In this document: positions 1 through 8,350 of the stretch, in pieces
Layout: the number at the start of each line of letters is the position of its first letter
Position numbering within the stretch: the first letter of the stretch is position 1
Source of the DNA: an uncultured Pelagibacteraceae bacterium
GTDB taxonomy: Bacteria > Pseudomonadota > Alphaproteobacteria > Pelagibacterales > Pelagibacteraceae
DNA: 50,118 nt
NCBI GenBank assembly: GCA_902518395.1
Contig: CABYFX010000003.1
Location: 1 to 50,118 of the forward strand
Direction: 5' to 3'
Translations under genes and position numbers: made by a program
Notes under the pieces: generated by a model
The model's database searches: none
Told to the model about the DNA's origin: nothing
Seen by the model: the letters and a program-made list of their open reading frames with translations, nothing else

Positions 1-908
1 TTATGCATTGTGTCTTTATCTAGAGTTACAGACTCCATAGCTCTGTGTGCCACAAGCAATAATGTTCCTCCTGGAGTTTCATAAACTCCTCTCGATTTTA
101 TTCCAATGAATCTATTTTCAACTAAATCTACTCTCCCTATTCCATTTTTGCCGGCTAATTGATTAAGTTTATTCAAAACTTTCGCTGGAGATAATTTTTT
201 TCCATTCAGACCAACTGGATCGCCGTTCTTATAATTAATTGTTATTAAACTTGCATTATTTGGTGCTTTTTCAGGGGAAGTTGTTCTTTGAAATATAAAT
301 TCAGGTGCAGAATTTTTTGGATTTTCTAAAACTTTACCCTCTGTTGAGGTATGGAATAAATTATCATCTACTGAGAAAGGAGGTGCCCCTTTTTTATCCT
401 TAGGGATTGGTATTCCATTTTTTTTTGCGTAATTAATGAGATCTGTTCTTGATTTTAATTTCCATATTCTCCATGGAGCAATTATTTTAATTTTAGGACC
501 AAAGTAATGATATCCAAGTTCAAATCTTACTTGATCATTTCCTTTTCCGGTTGAACCATGTGAGACGGCATAAGCGTTAAATTTCTTTGCAACTCTAATT
601 TGATCTTTTGCAATAAGTGGTCTTGCAATTGATGTACCTAACAAATAAACACCTTCATAAAGAGCATGACCTCTTATCATTGGGTAGACATAATCTTTAA
701 CAAAAATATTTTTTAGATCTTGGATGATAATTTTTTTTACACCTAATTTTTTTGCATTCTTAATAATTTTTTTTTTATCCATCTCTTGTCCAACATCAGC
801 TGTGTAGGCTATTACTTCAGCATCATAATTTTCTTGAAGCCATTTAAGAATGATAGACGTATCTAAACCACCTGAATAGGCGAGTACAATCTTCTTTTGT
901 TTTTTCAT
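1..908 (-). CDS. argG: argininosuccinate synthase, 3' end off the window
   Basis: Joins citrulline and aspartate with ATP to give argininosuccinate, the penultimate step of arginine synthesis, in the cytoplasm. The protein starts [18 protein letters not shown], and AYSGGLDTS is the ATP-pyrophosphatase loop of this family. Further in, [15 protein letters not shown] and a [11 protein letters not shown] segment match conserved ArgG blocks. About 302 codons are present; the family is usually about 400 residues, so roughly the last quarter lies beyond the left edge. The start codon follows the stop of the upstream IalB-like gene with no gap, so the two and the aldo/keto reductase probably share a transcript. 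Identification is firm; only the length is incomplete. Confidence 0.95.
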   Translation of the reverse strand, partial: MKKQKKIVLAYSGGLDTSIILKWLQENYDAEVIAYTADVGQEMDKKKIIKNAKKLGVKKIIIQDLKNIFVKDYVYPMIRGHALYEGVYLLGTSIARPLIAKDQIRVAKKFNAYAVSHGSTGKGNDQVRFELGYHYFGPKIKIIAPWRIWKLKSRTDLINYAKKNGIPIPKDKKGAPPFSVDDNLFHTSTEGKVLENPKNSAPEFIFQRTTSPEKAPNNASLITINYKNGDPVGLNGKKLSPAKVLNKLNQLAGKNGIGRVDLVENRFIGIKSRGVYETPGGTLLLVAHRAMESVTLDKDTMH

Positions 909-1421
909 TTAAGTGCAGCTTTTTTTTGCAGCGTTATAAGCTTTTGTAAATCCCATTAAAGAATAGTCATCAGTAGTTTGAGTGCCACTTTGTTTATAAG
1001 CAGTTATCATTAGTCTAGATGCCTTTTTCATTCTTTTAATTATTTTTTGTTCCGTTTTTCCACTAGAAATCCAAGCAAATTTATTTTGTGGTAAATCAAA
1101 TTCAAATTTAGATTTACCTGAGGTAGCTAAAATTGCATTTTGTGGATTAAAATCGTAACCAGATGTTATGCTCACTTCATCTGTAATTTTGTCTTCAGGT
1201 CTAAATGATACAAATAATCTAGCTTCTCTATTACTCGCTTTAGGAGATTGTCTAACTGGAACCGAATAAGCAAAACAGATTTTTCCAGTTTCATTAAAAA
1301 CTGCAACAGCATTCCAATCTTTAAATGTACCTAATTTTGTTAAATCTTCAGACTGAGCCAAGGTTATTGAAAATACTGATAATAATAGTGTTTTTAAAAT
1401 TATTTTTTTAATTATGGACAT
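909..1421 (-). CDS. IalB-like secreted protein
   Basis: A 170-residue exported protein with an N-terminal signal peptide (hydrophobic about residues 7-22, likely cleaved after LAQ). The mature part has the layout of the alphaproteobacterial IalB (invasion-associated locus B) family: an early TFKDW segment, a cysteine in KICFA, a VSITSGY block and a terminal cysteine in KKSC, which could form a disulfide. IalB proteins are periplasmic and widespread in free-living alphaproteobacteria; the invasion name comes from Bartonella and does not imply virulence here. The start overlaps the end of the aldo/keto reductase by 10 bases and the stop abuts argG. The family call rests on motif memory, so function stays open. 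Confidence 0.65.
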   Translation of the reverse strand: MSIIKKIILKTLLLSVFSITLAQSEDLTKLGTFKDWNAVAVFNETGKICFAYSVPVRQSPKASNREARLFVSFRPEDKITDEVSITSGYDFNPQNAILATSGKSKFEFDLPQNKFAWISSGKTEQKIIKRMKKASRLMITAYKQSGTQTTDDYSLMGFTKAYNAAKKSCT

Positions 1422-2446
1422 GGATTAGGATATTTTTTTTGTACATTATTTATTTCTTTTATTACTTCACTATCAAGATTCACTTTTACACTTTCTAGGT
1501 TAGTTTTCAACTGCTCCATAGTTGTTGCTCCAATAATTACACTAGTCATAAAGTCTTGTACTTCACAGAATTTTATAGACATTTGACTCATATCTAAATC
1601 AAATTTTTGACTAATTTTATAATATTCCTCTACAGCTTCGAAAGTATTTGGTTTTCTATACCTCGTCCAAAAATCAAAATCTCTTTCCATTCTTGATCCT
1701 TTTGGAAATTGTTTGTTTCTATATTTGCCTGTTAAATAACCACTAGCTAATGGGGAGTAAGCTAAACACCCGATACTTTCTCTAATAGAAACTTCAGATA
1801 ATCCAATTTCATAAACTCTATTTAACAAACTGTATGGATTTTGAATTGACATCATTCTTGGTAAATCTTTATCTTTAGCAAGTTGAAGATAATTCATAAC
1901 ACCCCATGGGGTTTCATTCGACAAACCTACATACCTAATTTTGCCCTCCTCAATAAATTTTTTTAAATTTTCTAAAACATCCTCAAATTTATTCCAGTCG
2001 TTTTCTTTGTGTTCATAGCCCAATCTTCCAAAGTTATTTACGTTTCTTTCAGGCCAATGTAATTGATAAAGATCAATATAATCAGTTTTCAATCTCTTTA
2101 GACTTCCATGAAGTGCATCCTCTAAGTTTTTGCCTATAAAACTATTTTCTCCATTTCTCATGTATTTTCTACTAGGACCACCTACTTTGGACGCAAGAAT
2201 TACGTCTTTTCTTTTTTTTGTTTTTTCAAACCAATTTCCAATAATATTTTCAGTATAACCATATGTTTCTGCTTTAGGAGGTACAGCATACAATTCAGCT
2301 GTATCCCAAAAATTTACTCCATTATCCAGAGAATAATTCATTTGTTCAAATGCCTCATTTTGGGTATTTTGTTCACCCCAAGTCATTGTCCCAAGACAAA
2401 TTGTGCTCACATTTAGGTCTGTATTTCCTAGTTTTTTATAATTCAT
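1412..2446 (-). CDS. tas: NADP(H)-dependent aldo/keto reductase, Tas-like
   Basis: A 344-residue TIM-barrel oxidoreductase. The opening NYKKLGNTDLNVSTICLGTM, then DTAELYAVPPKAET, ILASKVGGPSR, DLYQLHWPERN, IQNPYSLLNR and IIGATTMEQLKTN all parallel E. coli Tas closely and at the same spacing. The catalytic tetrad is visible: Asp in DTAELY, Tyr four residues after it, Lys in ASKV and His in QLHW. The physiological substrate of Tas is uncertain; the E. coli gene was found as a suppressor of tyrosine auxotrophy. It is the first gene of a minus-strand group leading to the IalB-like gene and argG, and is divergent from the BI-1 gene. Confidence 0.85.
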   Translation of the reverse strand: MNYKKLGNTDLNVSTICLGTMTWGEQNTQNEAFEQMNYSLDNGVNFWDTAELYAVPPKAETYGYTENIIGNWFEKTKKRKDVILASKVGGPSRKYMRNGENSFIGKNLEDALHGSLKRLKTDYIDLYQLHWPERNVNNFGRLGYEHKENDWNKFEDVLENLKKFIEEGKIRYVGLSNETPWGVMNYLQLAKDKDLPRMMSIQNPYSLLNRVYEIGLSEVSIRESIGCLAYSPLASGYLTGKYRNKQFPKGSRMERDFDFWTRYRKPNTFEAVEEYYKISQKFDLDMSQMSIKFCEVQDFMTSVIIGATTMEQLKTNLESVKVNLDSEVIKEINNVQKKYPNPCP

Positions 2447-2482
2447 AATTTATGTGGTATTTGTTACATTTATTTTGACGAC

Positions 2483-2511
2483 TTGAAAATCTTAAAAAAA
2501 AATCTTATATA
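2483..2511 (+). promoter_or_regulatory. sigma70-like promoter for the BI-1 gene
   Basis: TTGAAA (2483-2488), a 17-base spacer, then TATATA (2506-2511). The expected transcription start, about seven bases after the -10 box, falls at or next to the ATG at 2518, so the message would be leaderless or nearly so. No Shine-Dalgarno sequence lies upstream of the ATG, which agrees. The call comes from pattern alone. Confidence 0.5.
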
Positions 2512-2517
2512 AATAAT

Positions 2518-3276
2518 ATGGAATTCAATAAAAATAATATTTTAAATAAAGCAACAACTGCTAAACAAACAGTTGTTATGGATGAAGGCTTAAGAGCCTA
2601 CATGCTTAAAGTTTATAACTATATGGCAACTGGTGTCTTGCTTACCGGAATAATCGCACTTTTATCATTTAAAATGTCTGTTGTAACCGATCCAAACGGG
2701 GCAATTGTGGGATTAACTGAATTTGGAAATGCAATTTATTTATCAGGTTTAAAATGGATTGTAATGTTAGCTCCATTAGGAATAGTGTTTTATATGAGTT
2801 TTGGAATTAACAAAATGAGTGCTTCAAGAGCTCAGACAACTTTCTGGGTATTTGCTGCATTAATGGGATTATCACTATCTTCAATTCTATTAATTTATAC
2901 TGGTTTAAGTGTAACGAGAGTATTCTTTATTTCTTCAGCAACATTTGGTGCTATGAGTATATATGGTTACACAACAAAAAGAGATTTAACCAAAATGGGA
3001 TCTTTTTTAATGATGGGTTTAATAGGGATCATAATCGCATCAGTAGTAAATATATTCTTAAAATCATCAATGATGTATTTTGCAATATCAATAATTGGTG
3101 TTTTAGTATTTGTAGGTTTAACTGCATACGATACACAAAAAATTAAGAATATGTATGCTGCATCTGACAGTGGTGAGTTAATGGGTAAAAAAGCTGTAAT
3201 GGGTGCTTTAACATTATACCTTGATTTTATAAATTTATTTATAATGCTTCTTAGATTATTTGGTCAAAGAAGATAA
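2518..3276 (+). CDS. Bax inhibitor-1/YccA family membrane protein
   Basis: A 252-residue inner-membrane protein with about seven hydrophobic segments, of the BI-1 (YccA/YbhL) family. Supporting features are the early LRAYMLKVYNYMATGVLLTG, the central GYTTKRDLTKMGSFL, and near the end VGLTAYDTQKIKNMY, ending with LYLDFINLFIMLLRLFG. The aspartate pair typical of BI-1 calcium-leak channels is represented by Asp in TAYDTQ and in LYLDF. Bacterial members are linked to ion leak and to modulation of the FtsH protease. It stands alone between a divergent operon and the pilus locus, with a probable leaderless promoter directly upstream. Confidence 0.9.
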   Translation: MEFNKNNILNKATTAKQTVVMDEGLRAYMLKVYNYMATGVLLTGIIALLSFKMSVVTDPNGAIVGLTEFGNAIYLSGLKWIVMLAPLGIVFYMSFGINKMSASRAQTTFWVFAALMGLSLSSILLIYTGLSVTRVFFISSATFGAMSIYGYTTKRDLTKMGSFLMMGLIGIIIASVVNIFLKSSMMYFAISIIGVLVFVGLTAYDTQKIKNMYAASDSGELMGKKAVMGALTLYLDFINLFIMLLRLFGQRR

Positions 3277-3460
3277 AAAAAATACTCTTAAATATTTAAA
3301 AAAATATCAAATTGGAATATACTTATTGTAATATATTTTTTACATGAAGGTCCAAATTTTCACTCCAAATTTTGAAATCATTTATGATAACAGTATTTTA
3401 TTTATAAGTTATTGCTACATGGAGTTAATCAATTTGGCTGCCTACATAAATTTATAATTT
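3277..3460 (+). other. intergenic region before the pilus locus
   Basis: This 184-base gap contains a direct repeat, TCCAAATTTT at 3351-3360 and again at 3364-3373. It also holds a 12-codon open frame (ATG at 3419, TAA at 3455-3457, peptide MELINLAAYINL) that ends one codon before the TTG start of the prepilin peptidase and lies in the same frame. No clear terminator and no convincing -35/-10 pair were found. The short frame may be a leader peptide or chance. Confidence 0.4.
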
Positions 3461-4237
3461 TTGATTATTTATTATTCACTCTTAGCTTTTATAATAGGTT
3501 GTATATTAGGAAGTTTCTCAAATGTATGTATTTATAGATTACCTTTAAATAAGCAATTTATAACTGGAAGATCTTATTGTCCAAAATGTAAAAAAAAAAT
3601 TATTTGGTATGATAATTTACCTTTAATTTCATATATAAACTTAAATGGAAAATGTAGAAACTGTAAAAAAAAAATTTCATTTAATTATTTTTTAGTTGAG
3701 CTTATCTCTGGATTTTGTGCGTTATATATTTTCTTAAATTATAATAATTTTTATGAAATAATTTTTTTACAATTATTAGTAGTTATTTTTTTAATAATTT
3801 ACTTTATAGATTTAAAACATTTTATTATTCCAGATATTCTAAATTTAAGTTTTATAGCTTTGGCATTTTTTAAAAACTTTATTCCTGACTTCGAAAGTAG
3901 TTTTACTTATGATCTAAATAATTCGATTATTGGAGGAGTTATTGGATACTTAATTATATGGTCTATTATTTTTTCTTACAAAAAACTTAAGAATATTGAA
4001 GCAATGGGACTAGGTGATGCAAAACTTATGGCTGGTGTTGGACTTCTTTTTGGTTGGTACTCTGTTTTTGTAGTTTTGTTTATATCAGCCATACTAGGTT
4101 TAATTTTTTCTTTACCTGATCTAATTAAAAATACAAAAAACTTAAAAACTAAAATACCTTTTGGTCCTTTTATTATTATATCAACTATTATTTATTATTT
4201 TTATGGAAGTTTTATTATTAAGTTAATATTACTTTGA
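3461..4237 (+). CDS. pilD: type IV prepilin leader peptidase/N-methyltransferase
   Basis: Cleaves the short basic leader of prepilins at the cytoplasmic face of the inner membrane and methylates the new N terminus. All family marks are present in 258 residues: GSFSNVCIYRLP near the start, a zinc site of four cysteines (C40, C43, C65, C68), and the two catalytic aspartates D117 (in IDLKHFIIPD) and D186 (in GLGDAKL). About seven hydrophobic segments follow the zinc loop. The frame begins with TTG; no ATG lies upstream in the open frame because a TAA sits two codons before. It heads the pilus gene run and should process every prepilin in the window. Confidence 0.95.
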   Translation: MIIYYSLLAFIIGCILGSFSNVCIYRLPLNKQFITGRSYCPKCKKKIIWYDNLPLISYINLNGKCRNCKKKISFNYFLVELISGFCALYIFLNYNNFYEIIFLQLLVVIFLIIYFIDLKHFIIPDILNLSFIALAFFKNFIPDFESSFTYDLNNSIIGGVIGYLIIWSIIFSYKKLKNIEAMGLGDAKLMAGVGLLFGWYSVFVVLFISAILGLIFSLPDLIKNTKNLKTKIPFGPFIIISTIIYYFYGSFIIKLILL

Positions 4238-4264
4238 AGTTAATTTACTATATAATATTTTCAA

Positions 4265-5275
4265 ATGTTGGAAAAAATCACTGAATTAGCAAACAAAGAA
4301 AAAAAAATCTCTGATTTTCATTTAAGAGGTGGATCAAACATAGCATATAGAATTCTAGGTGATATTGTAATTGAGCCAGAGAGTAAAATTGAAGAAAAAG
4401 ATCTTGAAGAATTGCTTAAAAAAAATTGTGGTGAAAATGAAATTAAAGCTTTCAACGAAAAAAAAGAACTCGATGCTGCAGTTATGCTTGGTGACTTAAG
4501 ATTTAGGGCAAACTTCTATAAAACTTTAAATGGAACAGGTGCAGTTCTAAGGAGAGTTGAAACAAAAGCACCTTTAATGGAGGATTTAAATTTACCTCCA
4601 GTTTTATATGAATTGCTAGATACGCATAAAGGCTTAGTGCTAGTTACTGGCCCAACTGGATCTGGAAAATCAACCACATTAGCTGCAATAATAAACCAAA
4701 TTAATGAGTCTAGGAAATCAAACATCATTACAATTGAAGATCCAGTAGAGTTTGTCCATCAAGACAAAATGAGTATTGTTTCACAAAGAGAGGTAGGAAA
4801 ACAAACAAAAAGTTTTGCCAATGCATTGAAAGCTGCTCTTAGAGAGGATCCAGATGTTATTTTAGTTGGAGAGATGAGAGATTTAGAAACAATTGGTTTA
4901 GCATTAACTGCTGCTGAAACTGGGCATTTGGTTTTTGGAACATTGCATACTAGTGGTGCACCAAATACTATAAATAGAATAATTGATGTTTTTCCTCCCG
5001 AACAACAAAATCAGATAAGAGCTCAAATATCTGAATCATTAAAAATGGTTGTAACTCAAAAATTATTTAAAAAAAAGGATGGCTCAGGTAGGGTTGGGGC
5101 TTTTGAAATTATGATGTGTAATGCTCCAATTAAAAATTTAATCAGAGAAGCTAAAATTCATCAAATTCCTAGTGTTATGCAAACTGCTCAAAGAGAAGGA
5201 ATGATCACTATGGATAAATCGATTGAGGATTTAATTGGCACAGGAGTTATCTCAAATGCCGAAAAAAATAGTTAA
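4265..5275 (+). CDS. pilT: type IV pilus retraction ATPase PilT
   Basis: Hexameric cytoplasmic ATPase that powers pilus disassembly and retraction, needed for twitching and for pulling in DNA. At 336 residues it has PilT rather than PilB size, with no N-terminal MshEN domain. Walker A is GPTGSGKSTT at about residue 128, followed by the Asp box IITIEDPVEFVH, the Walker B region REDPDVILVGEMRD and the His box TGHLVFGTLHTSGA. The PilT-type AIRNLIRE motif appears as APIKNLIREAKIHQ. A PilU paralogue was not seen. The last codons overlap the FimT-like gene, which suggests translational coupling. Confidence 0.93.
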   Translation: MLEKITELANKEKKISDFHLRGGSNIAYRILGDIVIEPESKIEEKDLEELLKKNCGENEIKAFNEKKELDAAVMLGDLRFRANFYKTLNGTGAVLRRVETKAPLMEDLNLPPVLYELLDTHKGLVLVTGPTGSGKSTTLAAIINQINESRKSNIITIEDPVEFVHQDKMSIVSQREVGKQTKSFANALKAALREDPDVILVGEMRDLETIGLALTAAETGHLVFGTLHTSGAPNTINRIIDVFPPEQQNQIRAQISESLKMVVTQKLFKKKDGSGRVGAFEIMMCNAPIKNLIREAKIHQIPSVMQTAQREGMITMDKSIEDLIGTGVISNAEKNS

Positions 5276-5939
5276 AGGATTTACTATATTAGAATTATTA
5301 GTTGTATTAGCAATTATTGGAGTCTTTGCTGTAGTTGCTTTTCCAAATATTATAAAATGGATTGGTGATAGAGAAGTAAGGAAAGAAGTTTACAAAACGG
5401 TAGAGTTTATAAAAGAGAGAAAATCTGAAGTTGAAAGTGGTAAGTATGGAATGACTCAGATTATATTAAACAGGCAATTACAAGTTGCAACAATGACACC
5501 TGAACGTTTTTTCAATATCTACAAAGGTTTTAATTCCCCATATCAGACACATAAAAATAATCAAACCTGCGGATTTATGAGCACTGCTGGTTTTACAAGA
5601 CAAAATCAATATGACCCTGAGGATTTTGGGCCCTATGCATCAGATAGTAGTGTCCATATTTACCCAAGTGCATGGCATAATCCAATGAGAACAGTCATCT
5701 GTATTTCAAAAGATAATTCTATTAGATATGATAAACCCAACCAAAACGCTAGAAAAAGGGATGATGAAACGGGCAATTGGGTTGATATTTTTGTATTTTG
5801 TCCAAAGTCTAATTCTACGCAACTTACTTGCAAATATAATTCAACAATTGATAATAGATATATGATTGAAATTGATCGTTTTCAAAATATTAAAGTTTTT
5901 AAATATAATAAAAATCAAAACAAATGGAAAAAAATATAA
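5256..5939 (+). CDS. fimT: FimT/GspH-like minor prepilin
   Basis: A type IV minor pilin, first of a four-gene minor-pilin set. The start chosen is the ATG at 5256, giving the leader MPKKIVKG and cleavage before FTILELLVVLAIIGVFAVVA; an upstream TTG at 5235 in the same frame would give an unusually long leader. Glu5 is present. The mature protein is about 219 residues with a head containing several cysteines. Minor pilins prime pilus assembly and are thought to form the tip complex with PilY1. The frame overlaps pilT by 20 bases and the PilV-like gene by 16. FimT is chosen from gene order and the N-terminal helix; the head is not diagnostic. Confidence 0.75.
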   Translation: MPKKIVKGFTILELLVVLAIIGVFAVVAFPNIIKWIGDREVRKEVYKTVEFIKERKSEVESGKYGMTQIILNRQLQVATMTPERFFNIYKGFNSPYQTHKNNQTCGFMSTAGFTRQNQYDPEDFGPYASDSSVHIYPSAWHNPMRTVICISKDNSIRYDKPNQNARKRDDETGNWVDIFVFCPKSNSTQLTCKYNSTIDNRYMIEIDRFQNIKVFKYNKNQNKWKKI

Positions 5940-6388
5940 AGGGATTATCAATATTAGAGTCTTTAGTTTGTCTAATTATAATTGGCATAGGTTTTGTTGC
6001 TATGCTTCAACTTTCATCTTTTTCAATCAACGCTATGGATAGATCTATAGAAAAAAATAAACTTAACTTTTTATCTGAAATGGTTCTGGAGGATATGATT
6101 GGTGATCCAGACAATTCCTCAAATTATAACGGTTTTAATCAGACAAGTTGTAATTATTCTGTACAAGGTGGATCTGAACTTCATAAAAAAAATAAAGATA
6201 AATGGAGAAATAAGCTAGAAGAAAAAAATCATATCAAGTTTGAAAAAGGTACAGGTTTTAAAGATAAAAAACCTAAATGCGTAAGTGGGGATTCAAAGAA
6301 AACTTATGTAAGCAATGGTATTGGTAGGGTAAATTTCTTTACAGGTAAAGGTAAAAGAAAAAAATACTTAGGGGTAATTGTAAAGTGA
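5924..6388 (+). CDS. pilV: PilV-like minor prepilin
   Basis: A 154-residue prepilin with the leader MEKNIKG and mature start LSILESLVCLIIIGIGFVAM. The first mature residue is Leu rather than Phe, and Glu5 is present. The LSILESLV pattern and the place between FimT- and PilW-like genes match PilV (type IV pilus modification protein), a tip-complex minor pilin. The head is rich in Lys and Gly and ends KKYLGVIVK. It overlaps the gene before it by 16 bases, and its stop overlaps the GTG start of the next gene. PilV is a call from position and helix sequence. Confidence 0.75.
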   Translation: MEKNIKGLSILESLVCLIIIGIGFVAMLQLSSFSINAMDRSIEKNKLNFLSEMVLEDMIGDPDNSSNYNGFNQTSCNYSVQGGSELHKKNKDKWRNKLEEKNHIKFEKGTGFKDKKPKCVSGDSKKTYVSNGIGRVNFFTGKGKRKKYLGVIVK

Positions 6389-7275
6389 AAAATAAAATTT
6401 CTGGTTTTACATTAACTGAGACTTTAATCGCAACTGTAATAGGGTTAATATCAATAGTAGCTGCATTCTCAGCTTACAATTACTTTAATAAGTCTTATGC
6501 TTCTGTTACTCAAAAAGCAGACATAAGCAAATCAGCAAGACTTGCACTTACAGCAATTGCAAGAGATTTAAGAAATGCAGGCTATATTGATCCAAATTAT
6601 GTTGCACATTCTCCTGAGTCAAATAGGACCGAGCGAACAGTAAGAATGAATATGTTAAGCGTTTCGCAAAAAAGATTTGGTGGAAAATATGGAGAGTCTG
6701 ACTATCTCCAACTTTGGTATGCTAATGCCTCCCAACAAAGCAGATACATAACTTACTATTTAAGAAAATATCAAGGTAGCAATAACAATTATTATTTATC
6801 TAGGAGTGTTTTGTTAAATCGTCATCACCCTCAAGGAGGAAATCAATTGATTGATAATGAACTGTTTGTACCTTATGTAGAGGATTTTCAAGTTATTTTT
6901 AAAGATAAAGATGGAAAAGTTTTAGTTCCAGTATGTAGCAGTGGATGTGGTTCTGTTGAAGATAGTCAGGGAAGAGGAAATCTTACCACAACAGCATTTG
7001 GTCAAATGACTTTAGGTCAAGCTAATGCAATGAAAGTCCATACTGCTGAGGTTTATTTAACAGTAAGGTCACCCAAAGAAGTTTATTCAAAAGCAAGAAG
7101 AGTAAAAATCCAAAATGGTGAAAGTCCTCATGGGAGTAATTTTACAATACCTGCTGACAAGTACCATAGAGAAACATTTTTTGTAAGTGTTCACACAAGA
7201 AATTTAGCAACTCCACAGGTAAAAATTGCTTCATCAGGCACAAGTATAGGAGTTGGAACAGGATATAACAAATGA
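6385..7275 (+). CDS. pilW: PilW-like minor prepilin
   Basis: A 296-residue minor pilin starting with GTG, leader MKNKISG, mature start FTLTETLIATVIGLISIVAA, Glu5 present. The stretch SKSARLALTAIARDLRNAGY is the helix signature of PilW and GspJ-like pilins. The length is typical of PilW. The head includes a close cysteine pair (CSSGCGS) that could form a disulfide. It is probably a tip-complex member with PilV, PilX and PilY1. Start and stop overlap the neighbours by four bases (GTGA and ATGA arrangements), indicating coupled translation. Confidence 0.85.
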   Translation: MKNKISGFTLTETLIATVIGLISIVAAFSAYNYFNKSYASVTQKADISKSARLALTAIARDLRNAGYIDPNYVAHSPESNRTERTVRMNMLSVSQKRFGGKYGESDYLQLWYANASQQSRYITYYLRKYQGSNNNYYLSRSVLLNRHHPQGGNQLIDNELFVPYVEDFQVIFKDKDGKVLVPVCSSGCGSVEDSQGRGNLTTTAFGQMTLGQANAMKVHTAEVYLTVRSPKEVYSKARRVKIQNGESPHGSNFTIPADKYHRETFFVSVHTRNLATPQVKIASSGTSIGVGTGYNK

Positions 7276-7829
7276 AAAGTAACAAAAAAGCATTTGCCTT
7301 ACCGGTCGCCCTACTCCTTTTAGTTGTCATGACACTTATGGGTGCAACTTTAGTTTCTATTTCAGCTGGAGATATAAGAGCAAATAATGACAAAGATCAA
7401 AGCCAACAAGCATTTTATGCAGCTGAAAGTGGAATAACTCACGCAAAAAAATGGATTAAAACTAATACAAATAATTTAACTGGATCTTCCCAGAAAGATT
7501 TAAATAATGATTTAAAATTTTGTAAAACATCTTTTTTTCCTAACCTAAATGGAACAAATGGCTTCCATTATGATAAAAAATCATTAAACGAAGTCATACC
7601 AACTTCTGGCGATGAACAAAAAAGATTATCTAATTTTAGTTTTGAATACTTCATAGGTTACAGTCCAAATCAAAATGGTAATAATTCTTCAGCACAAAAA
7701 AAACCTGGTACCAATAAAACTTATTATACAATTTTTTCTTGTGGATGTGATGGATCCAAAAGTACTTGTAGAAGTCAAAGTAATAAAATTGTAGCATTAG
7801 AAGCCGTGGTAACATTATCAATACAATGA
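7272..7829 (+). CDS. pilX: PilX-like minor prepilin
   Basis: A 185-residue prepilin whose N-terminal FALPVALLLLVVMTLMGATL followed by QQAFYAAESGITHA is the PilX/GspK-type N-terminal signature. The leader is MKSNKKA, so the residue before the cleavage site is Ala, not the usual Gly; the mature fifth residue is Val, not Glu. Lack of Glu5 is known for some tip pilins (GspK). The head has a cysteine cluster (CGCDGSKSTC). It overlaps the genes on both sides by four bases. The product probably sits at or near the pilus tip with PilY1. Confidence 0.85.
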   Translation: MKSNKKAFALPVALLLLVVMTLMGATLVSISAGDIRANNDKDQSQQAFYAAESGITHAKKWIKTNTNNLTGSSQKDLNNDLKFCKTSFFPNLNGTNGFHYDKKSLNEVIPTSGDEQKRLSNFSFEYFIGYSPNQNGNNSSAQKKPGTNKTYYTIFSCGCDGSKSTCRSQSNKIVALEAVVTLSIQ

Positions 7830-8350
7830 GAAAAAAATTTTTACTTATAATCTGTTTTTTATTTACCTTTAATTCAATTTCATCAGCATGTAATTTTAAA
7901 ATTTCAGATTTTGGAGATCCTAAAGAAAAATTAAAACTTGAAGGTCCAGAACCAATATTAATGCCAGACCAATTTGGAGGTGAGAACTTTCTTTTTCCTA
8001 TTATAGATGTTTGTAAAAATGATAAATCATTTGAAGGAACAATGTTAATTTACCTTTATATCGACAATAAGCTATCACGAGTACAACTTTATAGAGCTAA
8101 TAAACAGGATACAAATCTAATGGATTTCGCAATGAGCAAATATGGTAAATTTAATTTACCCGAAGGTTTACCAAAATTAATGTGGCGTGGAAGTTATCAA
8201 TGGGAAAAAGGTAATGATAGAATCGAATATATATTTACCAATATTCATGATGGACATGCTGAAATTATTGACATCACAAGTAAACTTTATGCCCTCGGTA
8301 TGGAAGAATACAATGAGAAAGTAGGAGAATGGCTAGATTCACAAAAATAA
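7826..8350 (+). CDS. secreted protein of unknown function in the pilus operon
   Basis: I do not recognise this 174-residue protein. It has a signal peptide (MRKKFLLIICFLFTFNSISSA) and a mature part with two cysteines (CNFKISD and DVCKND), which could form a disulfide, and a central beta-like stretch GTMLIYLYIDNKLSRVQLY. There is no prepilin leader, lipobox or membrane anchor. It lies between PilX- and PilY1-like genes, overlapping the former by 4 and the latter by 22 bases, so it is almost certainly co-translated with tip-complex genes. A periplasmic partner of PilY1 or of the minor pilins is a reasonable guess from position alone. Confidence 0.7.
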   Translation: MRKKFLLIICFLFTFNSISSACNFKISDFGDPKEKLKLEGPEPILMPDQFGGENFLFPIIDVCKNDKSFEGTMLIYLYIDNKLSRVQLYRANKQDTNLMDFAMSKYGKFNLPEGLPKLMWRGSYQWEKGNDRIEYIFTNIHDGHAEIIDITSKLYALGMEEYNEKVGEWLDSQK

